Source of the DNA: Acanthamoeba lenticulata
Taxonomy: Eukaryota > Discosea > Longamoebia > Acanthamoebidae
Length of the DNA stretch: 18,157 bases
Assembly (NCBI GenBank): GCA_002179805.1
Contig: NAVB01001442.1
Coordinates: 1 to 18,157, forward strand
Direction of reading: 5' to 3'
The notes under the pieces were generated by a model that saw nothing but the letters and a program-made list of their open reading frames with translations, was not told where the DNA came from and searched no databases. Of the stretch, positions 1-9,266 are shown one piece after another. The translations under genes and the position numbers were made by a program. The first letter of the stretch is position 1, and every line of letters begins with the position of its first letter.

Positions 1-889
1 TCACCTGAACAAGTGCATAAAAAAATAAAAAAAAGATTTCCTTGATTTTTCTTTTTTCATTATTCTAATCGCCCATTTTTAAACTTGCAAACAGTTTTTT
101 GTTGTATAAAATGAAAGGTCAGAAGCATTCTTGCTGTAAATTATGTTTTTTGTAAATTTTCTTACGATTTTTTTTATTTAATAAAGTCAAAAATGAGGAT
201 TGATTTTTTCCAATAAAATTGATTTTGATGTGCTAAAAACGACTTTGTTAAAATAAAATGTATTTCGCACAATGACTGGACCTCTCATTTCAAATGAGCC
301 CATGTTACCTGCTCTGCTGCTTGGTTTGAGTTTTCCAAAACTGGAAGGCATGGACTGCCTATATTTGAGCAGGCCACAGGTTGTGCTGGCTTGCAGTAGA
401 GTGCAGGATGGCACAGATTTTTCCATATACTCTGGTAACAGGCATTAGAACTTGCCATAAGCCAGGTTATCAGAGAGAAGTAACACTCTGTGTACCACCC
501 GCCCACCATCCCCATGGCTGAGACAGCGGACAGAAGAAGGACTGAAGGTCAGGGGATCGGTTTAACTTCTTATTTATTTTCATTCTTCAAGAAAATAATA
601 AATAAAAGGTTAAACACAAAGTGTTCCTTCTCTTTGATAACCTGGCTGGCCGCGGGTCCTCATGCGGCGCCGCCAACGAAAGCAAAGCAAAACAGAGCAA
701 GCTGCAAAGACGAGGCACCTTTGGGTGGCACGGACAACGACATCGGACAAATAAAAACAAGAATGCAAGCAATGTCGGGGCTTCACCGAATAGAAACTCG
801 CCCCATAAAAATGCTTTAAAAATGGGTCCCGGTTTATTCGTCCGGAACACAACGCGGTCGTAGCACAAGCAAGAACGAAAAAACTCAAC
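1..889. other. AT-rich leader region, no gene recognised
   Basis: I see no protein family in this stretch. Positions 1-270 are strongly AT-rich, with AATAAA at 180-185 on the plus strand and TTTATT at 173-178 (AATAAA on the minus strand). Either could be the poly(A) signal of a neighbour outside the window. Positions 270-520 have a more even base composition than the GC-rich genes further right. The open frames here lack recognisable motifs. The stretch just before 890 should hold the promoter and 5' UTR of the serpin, but I see no convincing core promoter element. Confidence 0.5.
460..647. repeat. 27-nt imperfect inverted repeat
   Basis: The arm at 621-647 (starting gtgttccttctc) matches the reverse complement of 460-486 at about 25 of 27 positions. 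The arms are separated by 134 nt. The length and near-identity are unlikely by chance in such a short stretch. No transposase or target-site duplication is visible. It could be a remnant of a small inverted-repeat element or a stem in a transcript. Confidence 0.55.
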
Positions 890-2329
890 ATGGCGCAAGC
901 AAGCACCACGATGGCGCACAAGATCTTGACCAAGATGACCGAAGATGACAACAACAACAACAACGTGCTCATCTCGCCGCTCAGCCTCCACGTGGCTTTC
1001 GCGCTCACGCTCGAGGCCGCTGCCGAAGAGACCGCCGCACAACTGCGCACTCTCATGGGCTTCTCCGCTGACACTTCCTTCGACAAGGTCCACCATGACA
1101 TGGCCGCGCTGGCCAGCGAGGTAACTCTGGTCCTGCCTCAAACGCTGTTGTTGTTGTTTTTGTTTTTTTGTTTTTTTGTGCCATTTTTGGCAGGCACCAA
1201 CAACATGTTGGACAAAAAAAAAAACAAAATATGGAGCAGGTTGTTGGTGCAACAAGGCAGGGCGGCTTGTCGCTGGCCACTGCACTCTGGGTCCAAGACA
1301 AGCTGCCGCTTGACCCAGGCTTTGTTGCACGTGCTGCCGCACTGGGCGGAGCCAACGCACAAACGGTCGACTTTGCCCATTCCGACGCAGCTCGAGCAGT
1401 CATCAACGACTGGGTGGAAGAAAAGACCCATGGCAAAATTCCCGACCTCATCCCCTCGGGGTACGTTCTTCTTGTTCTTCTTCTTCTTCTTGTTGTTCTT
1501 GTTGTTATGCTCTTCATCATGAGCATCATCATCGCCGCAGTGGTGAGTCAAGTGTCCACATGTGTTGACTCAATCGATCGATCTGTGTGTGTGTTGTGTG
1601 TGGAATGACCAAAGGGTTCTTGATGGCTTGACCAAGCTCGTGATCACGTCGGCGGTCCACTTCAAGGCCAAGTGGGTCACCAAGTTCAAGGCCGCCGACA
1701 CGCGACAGGCGCCTTTCCACCTCCTGCGCGGCGCAGGTGGTTCGGTGCAGGTGGACATGATGAACCATTCCAACATGCGCATCGACCACGGCGCCTTTGA
1801 GCACCACGAGATGGCCAGCCTGGCCTACAAGGACAGCCCCGTCACCATGCTCGTGCTCCTGCCCAACGACAACTCGGCCGACGCGCTTCAGCGCGTCCGC
1901 GACGCGGTGGGAGAGTTGGGGTCTCAGGTGAAGGAGCTGGCGAGGAAGGAGGTGCGGCTGGCGATGCCGCGGTTCAAGGTGGAGACCAACGTGGAGCTGT
2001 CGGCGCTGCTCAAGCTCATGGGCGTCAGCGAGCCCTTTAGTCAGACGGCCAATTTCTCTCGCCTCACCACGACCGAAGAGGCGGCAAGAGGGCTTTACGT
2101 GAGCCAAGTGTTCCACAAGACCTTCATTGAGGTCGACGAAGAAGGCACCGAGGCTGCTGCAGCGACTGCGGTGATTGTGCGAGAGCGGTGCCGTCAGGTG
2201 AGTGCGAAGACAGAGTTCATCGTGGACCGGCCGTTCGTGTTTGTGCTGTACCACACGCAGCTGCAGTGCCCTCTGTTTGTTGGTCAGGTGACGAGCCTGC
2301 CCAACAAGGCAAAGGAGCAGTCGCACTGA
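890..2329 (+). CDS. Serpin (serine protease inhibitor), intracellular type
   Basis: Three exons join in phase: 890-1120, 1261-1460 and 1615-2329, giving 381 aa, normal for a serpin core. Introns are GT-AG (1121-1260 and 1461-1614). Visible serpin marks are VLISPLSLHVA near residue 26, ATALWVQ in exon 2, a DWVEEKTHGKIPDLIP-type helix F/strand region, the hinge EEGTEAAAATA starting near residue 319, and the closing FIVDRPFVFVLYH signature. The alanine-rich hinge with Thr at P14 is typical of inhibitory serpins. Counting from the P15 Gly (residue 321), P1 is Arg335 and P1' is Cys336, which suggests a trypsin-like target, although family counting can be off by one or two. There is no signal peptide, so it probably acts in the cytosol. 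The ATG at 890 is the only suitable start. The N-terminus is shorter than usual before helix A and has an Asn run. Confidence 0.9.
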
Positions 2330-2376
2330 TGAAGGCACTCGTAAAGATCGTCCCTCCCCCCAATGGCGAGGCAAGG

Positions 2377-2382
2377 AATAAA
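2377..2382 (+). terminator. Poly(A) signal AATAAA, serpin
   Basis: AATAAA lies 48 nt after the serpin stop codon, inside the 108-bp gap between the convergent serpin and TRIM-NHL genes. Confidence 0.55.
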
Positions 2383-2437
2383 ATTATAAACGGTTCTCTT
2401 GCCAAGCAAGAAGGAGAAAGCAATGAGGGGCGATCCA

Positions 2438-4920
2438 TCAGGAGCGATTCGTCTCACCCGCAGCACTGGTCCACTCGTGCACGCAGTGTTTGCCATAATC
2501 AACAACAAACACCTGACCCGTGCGCTCGTCCACCGCCACGCCTGTTGGCTGACCGAACAGGCCCCGCACAACCGCCACGCCCGAAGCCCTCCCGACCGCG
2601 GTCGAGGAGCCAAAGGAAGCAAGAAAGCGCCAGCACTCCACTCTTGCACGCGCTGGTTTCCAAAGTCGGCGACGAGGATGTGGCCCGTGCGTCTCTCCAC
2701 CGCCACTCCCCTCGGGTGCTTGAACTGGCCTAGCCCAGAGCCTTCGCAGCCAAAGGAGCGCACAAAGGTGCCGTCCATGCGCCACTCTTGCACCCGGTGG
2801 TTGTTCTTGTCGGTGACGACGATGTGACCACCCGGTGCCAATGCCACGCCGCTCGGGTACTGGAACTGGCCGGGCCCAGGGCCCTTGCAACCGATGACCG
2901 TCTCCACTCGGCCATCTTGGCCGCGAAGCACCTGCACCCGGTGGTTGTCTGTGTCGGCAACGATGATGCGGCCCGATTGTGCATCCACCACCACGCCCCA
3001 TGGCCCGTTGAACTGGCCAGGAGCGGTGCCTGGAGAGCCGAAGGCGCGCAAGAATGTGCCATCCGTGGCGCGCAACACCTGCACCCGGTTGTTGCCCCAG
3101 TCGGAGATGATGAGCTCGCCCAAGCGCGCATCCACTGCCACTCCATACGGGAACTGGAACTGGCGGGAGCCGAAGGAGTGCACGAACTGGCCGCCTCTTG
3201 TCCACACCTGCACCCGGTGGTTGTCGGTGTCGGCGATGAAGACCTGGCCGGTCTCGCCATGCACCGCCACGTCCCACGGTAACCTGAACTGGCCAGCATT
3301 GCTTCCGAAGAAGGAGCCCAACAGGCGGAGAGGCCTCCTCGCTGGAACGTCGACGACAAGGTCACGCCATTCAACACCCTCCTCCACCTCCTCTTCCTTC
3401 TCCTCCTGCTCCTCCTCCTGCCCGGCTGCGTTGCGAGCATGCGCTCGCCCCTCTTGCTCCTGCTCCTCCTGCTTCTTACTCACAAGGGCGCCTGTGGCAG
3501 CCACAATGATGGCCCGCATCGCCGCGTCTTGCTCCACGCCTTTTTCTCCTCTCGTGCTCGTGGTGCTCGTGGTGGTGCCTGATGCTGGCGAGGCGCTTCC
3601 TCCCGACGATGAAGAAAAGGTGACCTGCCTCGCCGCCCGCTGGACCACTTTGCCTGCCGCCTCCCTGGCAGCCTGCACCATGGTCGCCTCTTGCTCCTCT
3701 TCGTTCTTGTTCTTGTCCTTGTTATCTTGCTTCTCTTGTTGTTGCTGTTGCTGCTGCTCAGGGGCCAGGAGGAGGAGGAGGAGGAGGCTGGGCAAGCGCA
3801 GCTTTTGCTGGAGGGCGCGCCCAGCCGCCTCGAGCCTCGCCCTCGCTCCCGCCAGCTGAGCCTCGTGCTCCGCCGTCTCTCTCGCCCGCTCTTGCTCCCA
3901 CTCCACCAGCTCCTCCTCCAGGCTCTGCTCGCGCTCGGCCAACGCGGCCAGCATGCGCTCGCGCACTTGTTCCATGTGTGCCTTCATCGCTTTGCGCGCC
4001 TCGCTCGCGCTGGCCTGCTCGCGCTGGGCCTTTGCGCGCGCGCTCTCAGCCGAGGCCTCGACACAGGCAAGCGCGGCCTCGATGCCGACCAAGCGCGCCT
4101 GGACAGCGTCGCGTGCGCGCTTCTCGGCATCGGCCAGCGGGATGGCGTCGTGCGTCTTGTGCGGCCCAGCGATGAGGCACATGGTGCACACGGGCGTGGC
4201 GTCGCGCTCGCACCAGAGCTTGACCCGCCTGTCGGCGTGGTGCACGCACTGCGTGCTGCGGACCGCTCTCGAGGAGGAGGAGGAGGAAGACGAGGCCGGA
4301 ACACGCTTGTGGCTGCGAAAGAGGAGTAGTGCGTGCACAGAGTTGTCGCACGAGGCGCACAAGAAGCCGTCGCAGGCGGTGCAGAATTGCGTGGCGGGCT
4401 TGGCTTGGCAGCCACTGCACTGCTGTTGCACTGCCGGAGGCGAAGGTGGCGGGCCATCTCGCCTTCGGTTGCGTGATGGTGATGATGACGAGGGCGAGCC
4501 GAGGAGGTCGAGGAGGGCAAAGTTGCGCGGCAACTCATGCACATCGCCTCCTCCCCCTCCTCCTCCTCCTCCCGTCATCAGCAACGAGGTGACGGCGCGA
4601 CAGCGTGGGCACCGCACACCGCCAGCCTTGTTGTTCTCCTCCTCCTCCTCGTCAGGTTCCTTTTCTGAAGCCTCCACGTTGCGCTTGTTTTTAAAACCCA
4701 AAGGTTTTATCAGCGCTCCTTCCTCTGTTGTTGTTGCGTCTGTGTTGGGGCGGGCGAGGAGAAGGGCGGCGAGGCAGGCCGTGCAGAAGGAGTGGCCGCA
4801 CCGGAGCAGGCGCGGCACGCGGTCGGCGGGAGTCGCTGCAAAGGCCTGGAGGCACACGTCGCACGCAAGTGTCTCCTCTTCTGCTCTTCTTTCTTGCTCC
4901 TCCTCCTGCTGCTGTTGCAT
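2438..4920 (-). CDS. TRIM-NHL protein (RING, two B-boxes, coiled coil, NHL repeats), with a frame break
   Basis: Likely a RING-type E3 ubiquitin ligase with a C-terminal beta-propeller. From the ATG at 4920: C3HC4 RING with Cys20, Cys23, Cys41, His43, Cys46, Cys49, Cys104 and Cys107, so the loop before the last pair is unusually long (54 residues, acidic). B-box-like zinc sites lie at about 168-204 and 225-257, a coiled coil at about 265-375, then low-complexity Q/E/S/T-rich sequence. NHL blades run from about 544, each with a GQF..P.GVAV and NHRVQ pattern. The main frame holds about five blades and is lost after residue 767 (about 2620-2632). The sixth blade (GQPTGVAVDERTG, YGKHCVHEW) continues in another frame to a stop at 2438. 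One missing base would restore it. A 53-nt in-phase GT-AG intron (about 2599-2651) is the alternative, but it would remove a W..G.FLASFG stretch that matches the other blades. Without repair the frame runs to 2284 with non-NHL sequence. Confidence 0.85.
2620..2632 (-). other. Frame break in the last NHL blade
   Basis: On the minus strand, blade-like sequence ending EWSAGAFL is in one frame, and FLASFGSS leading into the last blade is in the next. The overlap in content shows that a single base is missing here relative to an uninterrupted reading. It may be an assembly indel, a real mutation, or an intron boundary I have misread. Confidence 0.65.
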
Positions 4921-5072
4921 GGGTAGCTGCTGTTGTTGTCGGTGTTTTGGTGGTTTGGCGACTCCTGACGGACTGAGGGGAGAGGGCGCATAAAAACGAA
5001 TTCGCCAGAAATAAACAGCTGATTGGGCCGTGATAATGAAACAGCCTCATTAAGGTCCTTCTTTCGCCCCCC

Positions 5073-7569
5073 CTACTGAAGACAGCACGAAGAGGGAGTC
5101 TTGTCTGCAGGAACAGAACCAACGCTTTGCTGCTTGGCTGCAGAGATGCGGGCATCGAGCGTGGCCTCAGAGGGCACGTACGCCGGTTGCCCCAGGCCGG
5201 GCACCAGGCGCCATCCGCCCAACACCGCCGCCACAAGAGTCTCCACGACCTTGTCCACGCCAGCGCCTGTCTTGGATGAGCACTCGGCGAAACATGCGCC
5301 CAGCGCGTGCGCCAACGCAAGGCCCTCGTCGTACGCAACAGCACGCCTTTGATCGAGATCGGCCTTGCACCCGACCACGATCAGCTGGCACTGCTCATTG
5401 CTCTGACGGGCCTCATTTGCCCAGTCCACAGTACGATTGAACGATTCGCGGTTGGTGATGTCATAGGCCACGAACACGCCATGCGCCCCGCGGTAATAGC
5501 TCGCCGTGATGGCCCGGAAGCGCTCAGGCCCTGCCACGTCCTTTTGGCATATATTTAATTTAATAAAAATAAATTAAAAATAAAAATAAAAATAAAAAAC
5601 TGGTCATGTAAGAGATCCGTACCCAGAATTGGAGCTGTAGAGGAAAAGCATCCAAAGCAATTTGCACCAGATTACCAACACGCCAACACGCACAGCAGGT
5701 GTGAGACTGACGATCACGGAAGGGATGAGGGAGCTGGCGTACCTTGACAGGTTGGCCAAGGTGGTGGTACATGACGTTCTTAAAGTCGACTCCGATGGTG
5801 GCCATGTGGTAATCCTGGAACACATGCTCAGTGTAGCGCAGGAGCAGTGACGTCTTGCCCGCGCCACTGAGGCCCAAGCAGCACAAGCCACATGAGTTGA
5901 CATCGTCTTGGCCGTAGTGGTGGAGCCTATTTCTCACCTCACTCACGAGGAGAAGGAGACGTACGAGTCGCCTGAAAAGACGAACTTGAGCAGTCGCGGC
6001 TGCACTTTATCACTCTCTGCCGTTGACGGCGCTTTGTTTTGATTGGTTGCAGGGCGAGGCCTCTCCTTCCCCTGAACGTAGAGTGCGATGGCCGCGCGGA
6101 GCCATTTCATGTAGACTTCCTTCCACCCGCCCTTCCTGTGTTTTTGAATTGATTTAACTTTAGTAAATCAAAAGAAATAGAATTTAATGCACGGGTCAGC
6201 GGAACGTACGGAGGCACACGATCAGACCAGGAGGGGTGACCCAACGGGCGCCACAGATGATCATCACGGCTGATGTTGGCCAGTGCGCGACACGTCTGTG
6301 CCGGTGCCCCGAGCATAAGGATTAGGAAATGTTGTCGAAAAGCAAAATATAAAAAAAAATTAAAAAAAAACCACGAACCACGGAGATGGCGCACAAGTCC
6401 TCGGCCGTGCCGAGGAAGGACAACACGTGCAGCACCACCTCCTGTTCATTTCGATCATACACGTCCCCCATGTCACCATCTTCATGACCGGAAAACTGCT
6501 TTAACAAAATAGGAGGGAAGAGACGAACAGGAGGAAGGCTCCAGATCCCTGTCTCTGACGCGTTGACGGCCAGACTCTGCAGGAGCGCCGCAATGTTGGC
6601 CTGCTGGAACTCTCCCGCCACCTGTGTTTGGCGTTAAATCACCAAATAGATGTAACATTTTAAGAATGAAAAGTTCATAATTGTTACCTGGTGTGGTGTG
6701 CCGAACTTGCTCTGCGCGTCCAATGAGGCACCGTGGGCCAGCAGCAGTCTCACGATCTCCGTGTGCCCTTTCCTTGACGCTGTTCACATGCATGGATCCG
6801 TTTGGGTTAAAGCTCAGCCTTAAAGATCAGCTCGTAGGGTTACGTACCATAATGGAGAGGCGTGTCGCCATTCACGTTGGTCGCGTCGATGTTGTGCACG
6901 AGATCGCGCGTCAGCACTTCGCGCACGGCGTCGGTGTGGCCTCGAAGCGCCAGCAGATGCAGCACGCTCTGCCCATGACGATCGTCCCATGATCAGAGCA
7001 TGAACGCGGGTGGTGAGACCAGCAGGAGAGGGAGAGAGGAACCTCGCCCGCTGTGGTGGGAGCATTAGGATCAGCGCCGGCGCGGAGCAGAAGGTCGAGT
7101 ACAGCTCGGAACCGCTCCGAAACAGCAGCCTCTTGAGACCAAGACCGACGGTCCAGCTCGGCGAGTACGTGTAGCGCGTTCATGCCACCACTGGTGGCAC
7201 CACCTTGAAGCTGCACATCAGCGCCTGCGTCGAGCAGGAGGCGCACCATGTCCACGTCCAGCCGCTCTACGGCCAGCATCAACACGGTCCTGAGTAATGG
7301 CACAAACGTTGAGCATGAACAATTTAATAATCAAATATCCAAAAGAGTAAGAAAAGATAAAGAGGGAGGAAGCCAGACCAGTCGTGAGCGTCGACAGTAC
7401 AGTCCACCAGCGCACCAAGCCCACCTTTTTGTTGTTCGTCTGCCTCATCGGGGGAGGCCACGCCAAGGACGAGCGAGACCACAGCCTCCTTGAGAACCAC
7501 GCGCGCAGCTTCTACATCACCCGCCACAACAGCATCCAACAAGCGCTTGCGCACGGCCTCCAACTCCAT
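5073..7569 (-). CDS. Ankyrin repeat - F-box - Rab-like GTPase fusion protein
   Basis: Ten exons join in phase into 584 aa: 7569-7379, 7289-7043, 6968-6848, 6779-6688, 6621-6379, 6295-6210, 6135-5965, 5866-5743, 5634-5623 and 5540-5073. Residues about 61-237 form roughly five ankyrin repeats (for example GDTPLHYASRKGHTEIVRLL). Residues about 275-345 are an F-box (EVVLHVLSFL, TCRALA, DDHLWRPL, then GGWKEVY). A 35-residue linker leads to a complete Rab fold: FSGDSGAGKTS P-loop at 380-390, TIGVDF switch I, DVAGPERF at 430-437, GCKAD at 486-490, SSKTG, and a C-terminal CCLQ prenylation motif. F-boxes bind Skp1 in SCF ubiquitin ligases, and Rabs steer membrane traffic, so a membrane-tethered substrate adaptor is a reasonable inference. 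The first real ATG is at 7569. Catalytic Gln is Pro and the NKxD Asn is Cys. A possible in-frame 33-nt intron in exon 5 (VRLFPPILLKQ) is left in. Confidence 0.8.
5623..5634 (-). other. 12-nt microexon (LQFW) in the Rab domain
   Basis: Between the exon ending GQPVK and the exon starting DVAGPERF, Rab proteins need four residues of the type LQIW. The intron contains exactly CTCCAATTCTGG (Leu-Gln-Phe-Trp), flanked by ctacag on its acceptor side and gtacgg on its donor side. Phase is 0 on both sides. Without it the beta-3 strand before the DxxG motif is missing. Confidence 0.85.
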
Positions 7570-7765
7570 CGCGTTTGGTCTTCTCTGCGCAGTCCTCTTT
7601 TGCCACTTTGTGACCAGGAAATGCGTTCCAGTAACGCGATTATTGCCCAAGAATCTCTGGTGTGTGCAGACTTGAGGACGGAGCTACTTGCAGAAGCTAT
7701 CCCTTGTTGTTCTCAAGTTCGGCAACGGAGAGACAAGTGAGCGATGTCAATAAAAGTTGAATAAA

Positions 7766-7771
7766 TTTATT
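7766..7771 (-). terminator. Poly(A) signal AATAAA, GNAT gene
   Basis: TTTATT on the plus strand reads AATAAA on the minus strand, 12 nt downstream of the acetyltransferase stop codon at 7784-7786. Confidence 0.6.
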
Positions 7772-7783
7772 GGATGGCCTCGT

Positions 7784-8974
7784 TCAGGCAAAGCGGGCTA
7801 CTCGCTTCTCCATGTAGAAGCATGGCGCACCTTCGTAGTCGATCTCGCTGTGCGTATGGTAGCCACACTTCTTCCAGAAGGGGTGTGGGTCGGGAAGCGA
7901 CACAAGCGTGAGCCAGTCAAAGCCGGTCGACTTGGCCACCTCCTCGACGTAGGAGGTCAGCGGCGACGTGAGGCCTTTGCCGCGGAACTTGGGCGAAATG
8001 GACAGCTCGTGCGTGTAGAGGCAGTTGGGCCGTCGCTCGCTCGGGTCGTCGGCCTCAGACAAGTCGTCCGAGGACGTCGAGGTGGAGCCGGGGCGGCCAT
8101 CGAAGCGGCGGTAGCTCGCGATGGCGGTTTCCAGCTTCTCCGTGTCGCCGTCGTAGTAGATCTCCCCCTTGAAGAAGGGCTGGTAGAGGAGGTAGCCAGC
8201 AATCTCCCTGTTTCGCTTCTAGGTTAGCAACGAAGAAAAATTTAATTTTTCACTAATTAAAATTGTCATTTAAAAAATAATATTAATTAACGTAATGAAG
8301 TGGAGTGAAAGTGCTGCGTTACCATTGGACAGGCTGATGCTCTGTGGGCTCGGTGGGAACCATGAGGACCACCATACCCTCGGGGTAGAGCTTCATGCGA
8401 TCCAAGTAGGATTGCCGGTCTTCACAGTGGTGAGGCTCGAAGCAGGCCGCTTGAATCTCCATGCACTTGTCAATGTGCGATTCAGTCATTTGGACCAGCT
8501 TGCAGCCTTTCCCTGAAAATTTGGATGAGATTAATGAGGAAAATCAGTGTTGGACGACCACGAATGTGCGGTGTTTTAGGAACACTAGAAGCGCTGCTTA
8601 CCCTGTGGTCCCACCTTGTACTGCAGGACGCGCTCACGCTCTTCACCGTGCGGTTGAAGAGGGCGAGACTCGGCGCGTCCCCCAGTAGTAGTGTGGGTTG
8701 TTGGCGTTACCCCATCGATGCTAAAAACGGTACGGCAACTTGTGTCCGAGGAGGAAATCAAAGAACCCGGAGGTACTGAATACAGCAAAAATGGGTTATT
8801 AGCGTCGGCCACTGTGAGGACGGAGATGGTTCCAAAGACGGAAACGTACTAATCCTCCAGGGTCTGGCGATCACCCTTCAGGTGGTACTTGACGGCCTGG
8901 CCGCGAAGGAACGTGCGCAGGTCGTCTTCGGGGAGACCATCCAACAGATTACTACTCGAGTTGCTTATCTCCAT
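7784..8974 (-). CDS. GNAT-family N-acetyltransferase (5' part unresolved)
   Basis: Two 3' exons are clear: 8512-8323 and 8207-7784, joined through a split Trp codon (VQWEIAGYL). They encode a GNAT fold: LVQMTESHIDKCMEIQAACF at the start, LYPEGMVVLM, then THELSISPKFRGKGL with the acetyl-CoA pyrophosphate loop (R-G-K-G), and FWKKCGYH near the end. An acidic/Ser insert (STSSDDLSEADDPSE) precedes the core beta strand. The exon before 8512 must end at 8602 in the frame KVGPQ. Further upstream I can only offer a candidate first exon, 8974-8850 (starting MEISNSSSNLLDG and ending TLED before gtacgt), and unresolved sequence between 8603 and 8849. A second candidate start is at 9266 (see separate entry). 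The substrate is unknown; small-molecule or protein acetylation are both possible. Confidence 0.75.
8603..8849 (-). other. Unresolved middle part of the GNAT gene
   Basis: Three frames each look partly coding on the minus strand: TSGFFDFLLGHKLPYRF followed by an in-frame TAG and then NANNPHYYWG; GDAPSLALFNRTV; and EERERVLQYKVGPQ, which joins the next exon. No set of plausible GT-AG introns links them in phase. Either there are base errors, the gene is damaged here, or I have misread the introns. Confidence 0.4.
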
Positions 8975-9144
8975 GAGATGTAGCGAAACGGAAGCAACTT
9001 AATTACTTGTTGATCGAAGATTTGTTCAGTCGCTCAGGTACTTGGTCGCGAGATTTTTCAAAACGGTAACGTTTTGAGACTGTTAAGAGTGACGAGGTGA
9101 GATTTACGGGCAAAAACCAACGGTCTGGGCAGGGCAGTACTTAC

Positions 9145-9266
9145 GTCGCGTGGTCTTGTCGGCGAAAGGGAGTGGCCACCGATTCCTGTTCCGCTCCCTT
9201 TTCTAGTGTCGTCGGCGTCTTAGGAATGCGGAATCCCCGGAGAAGATGTCGACGGTTTAATGCCAT
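9145..9266 (-). other. Candidate upstream exon with presequence-like start
   Basis: An ATG at 9266 opens a frame starting MALNRRHLLRGFRIPK, Arg-rich and low in acidic residues like a mitochondrial presequence. It runs open to a strong donor (gtaagt) after 9145. It could join in phase to a site inside the 8974 exon (acceptor ataag before CAACTCG), but that acceptor is poor. It may be the true first exon of the acetyltransferase or a chance open stretch. Confidence 0.35.

Noticed and set aside
587..1360. 257-aa minus-strand frame over the serpin
   Set aside because: It is antisense to serpin exons and an intron, and holds runs of K/Q and no family motif.
2885..3859. 324-aa plus-strand frame over the TRIM-NHL gene
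   Set aside because: It is a shadow of the NHL repeats and coiled coil; the repeated HPVVV-like pattern simply mirrors the antisense NHRVQ codons.
5560..5946. Rab gene starting at 5946
   Set aside because: The supposed start codon is GTG, not ATG, and sequence before GAGKT does not fit a Rab. Splicing 5965 to 5866 gives a perfect FSGDSGAGKTS P-loop instead.
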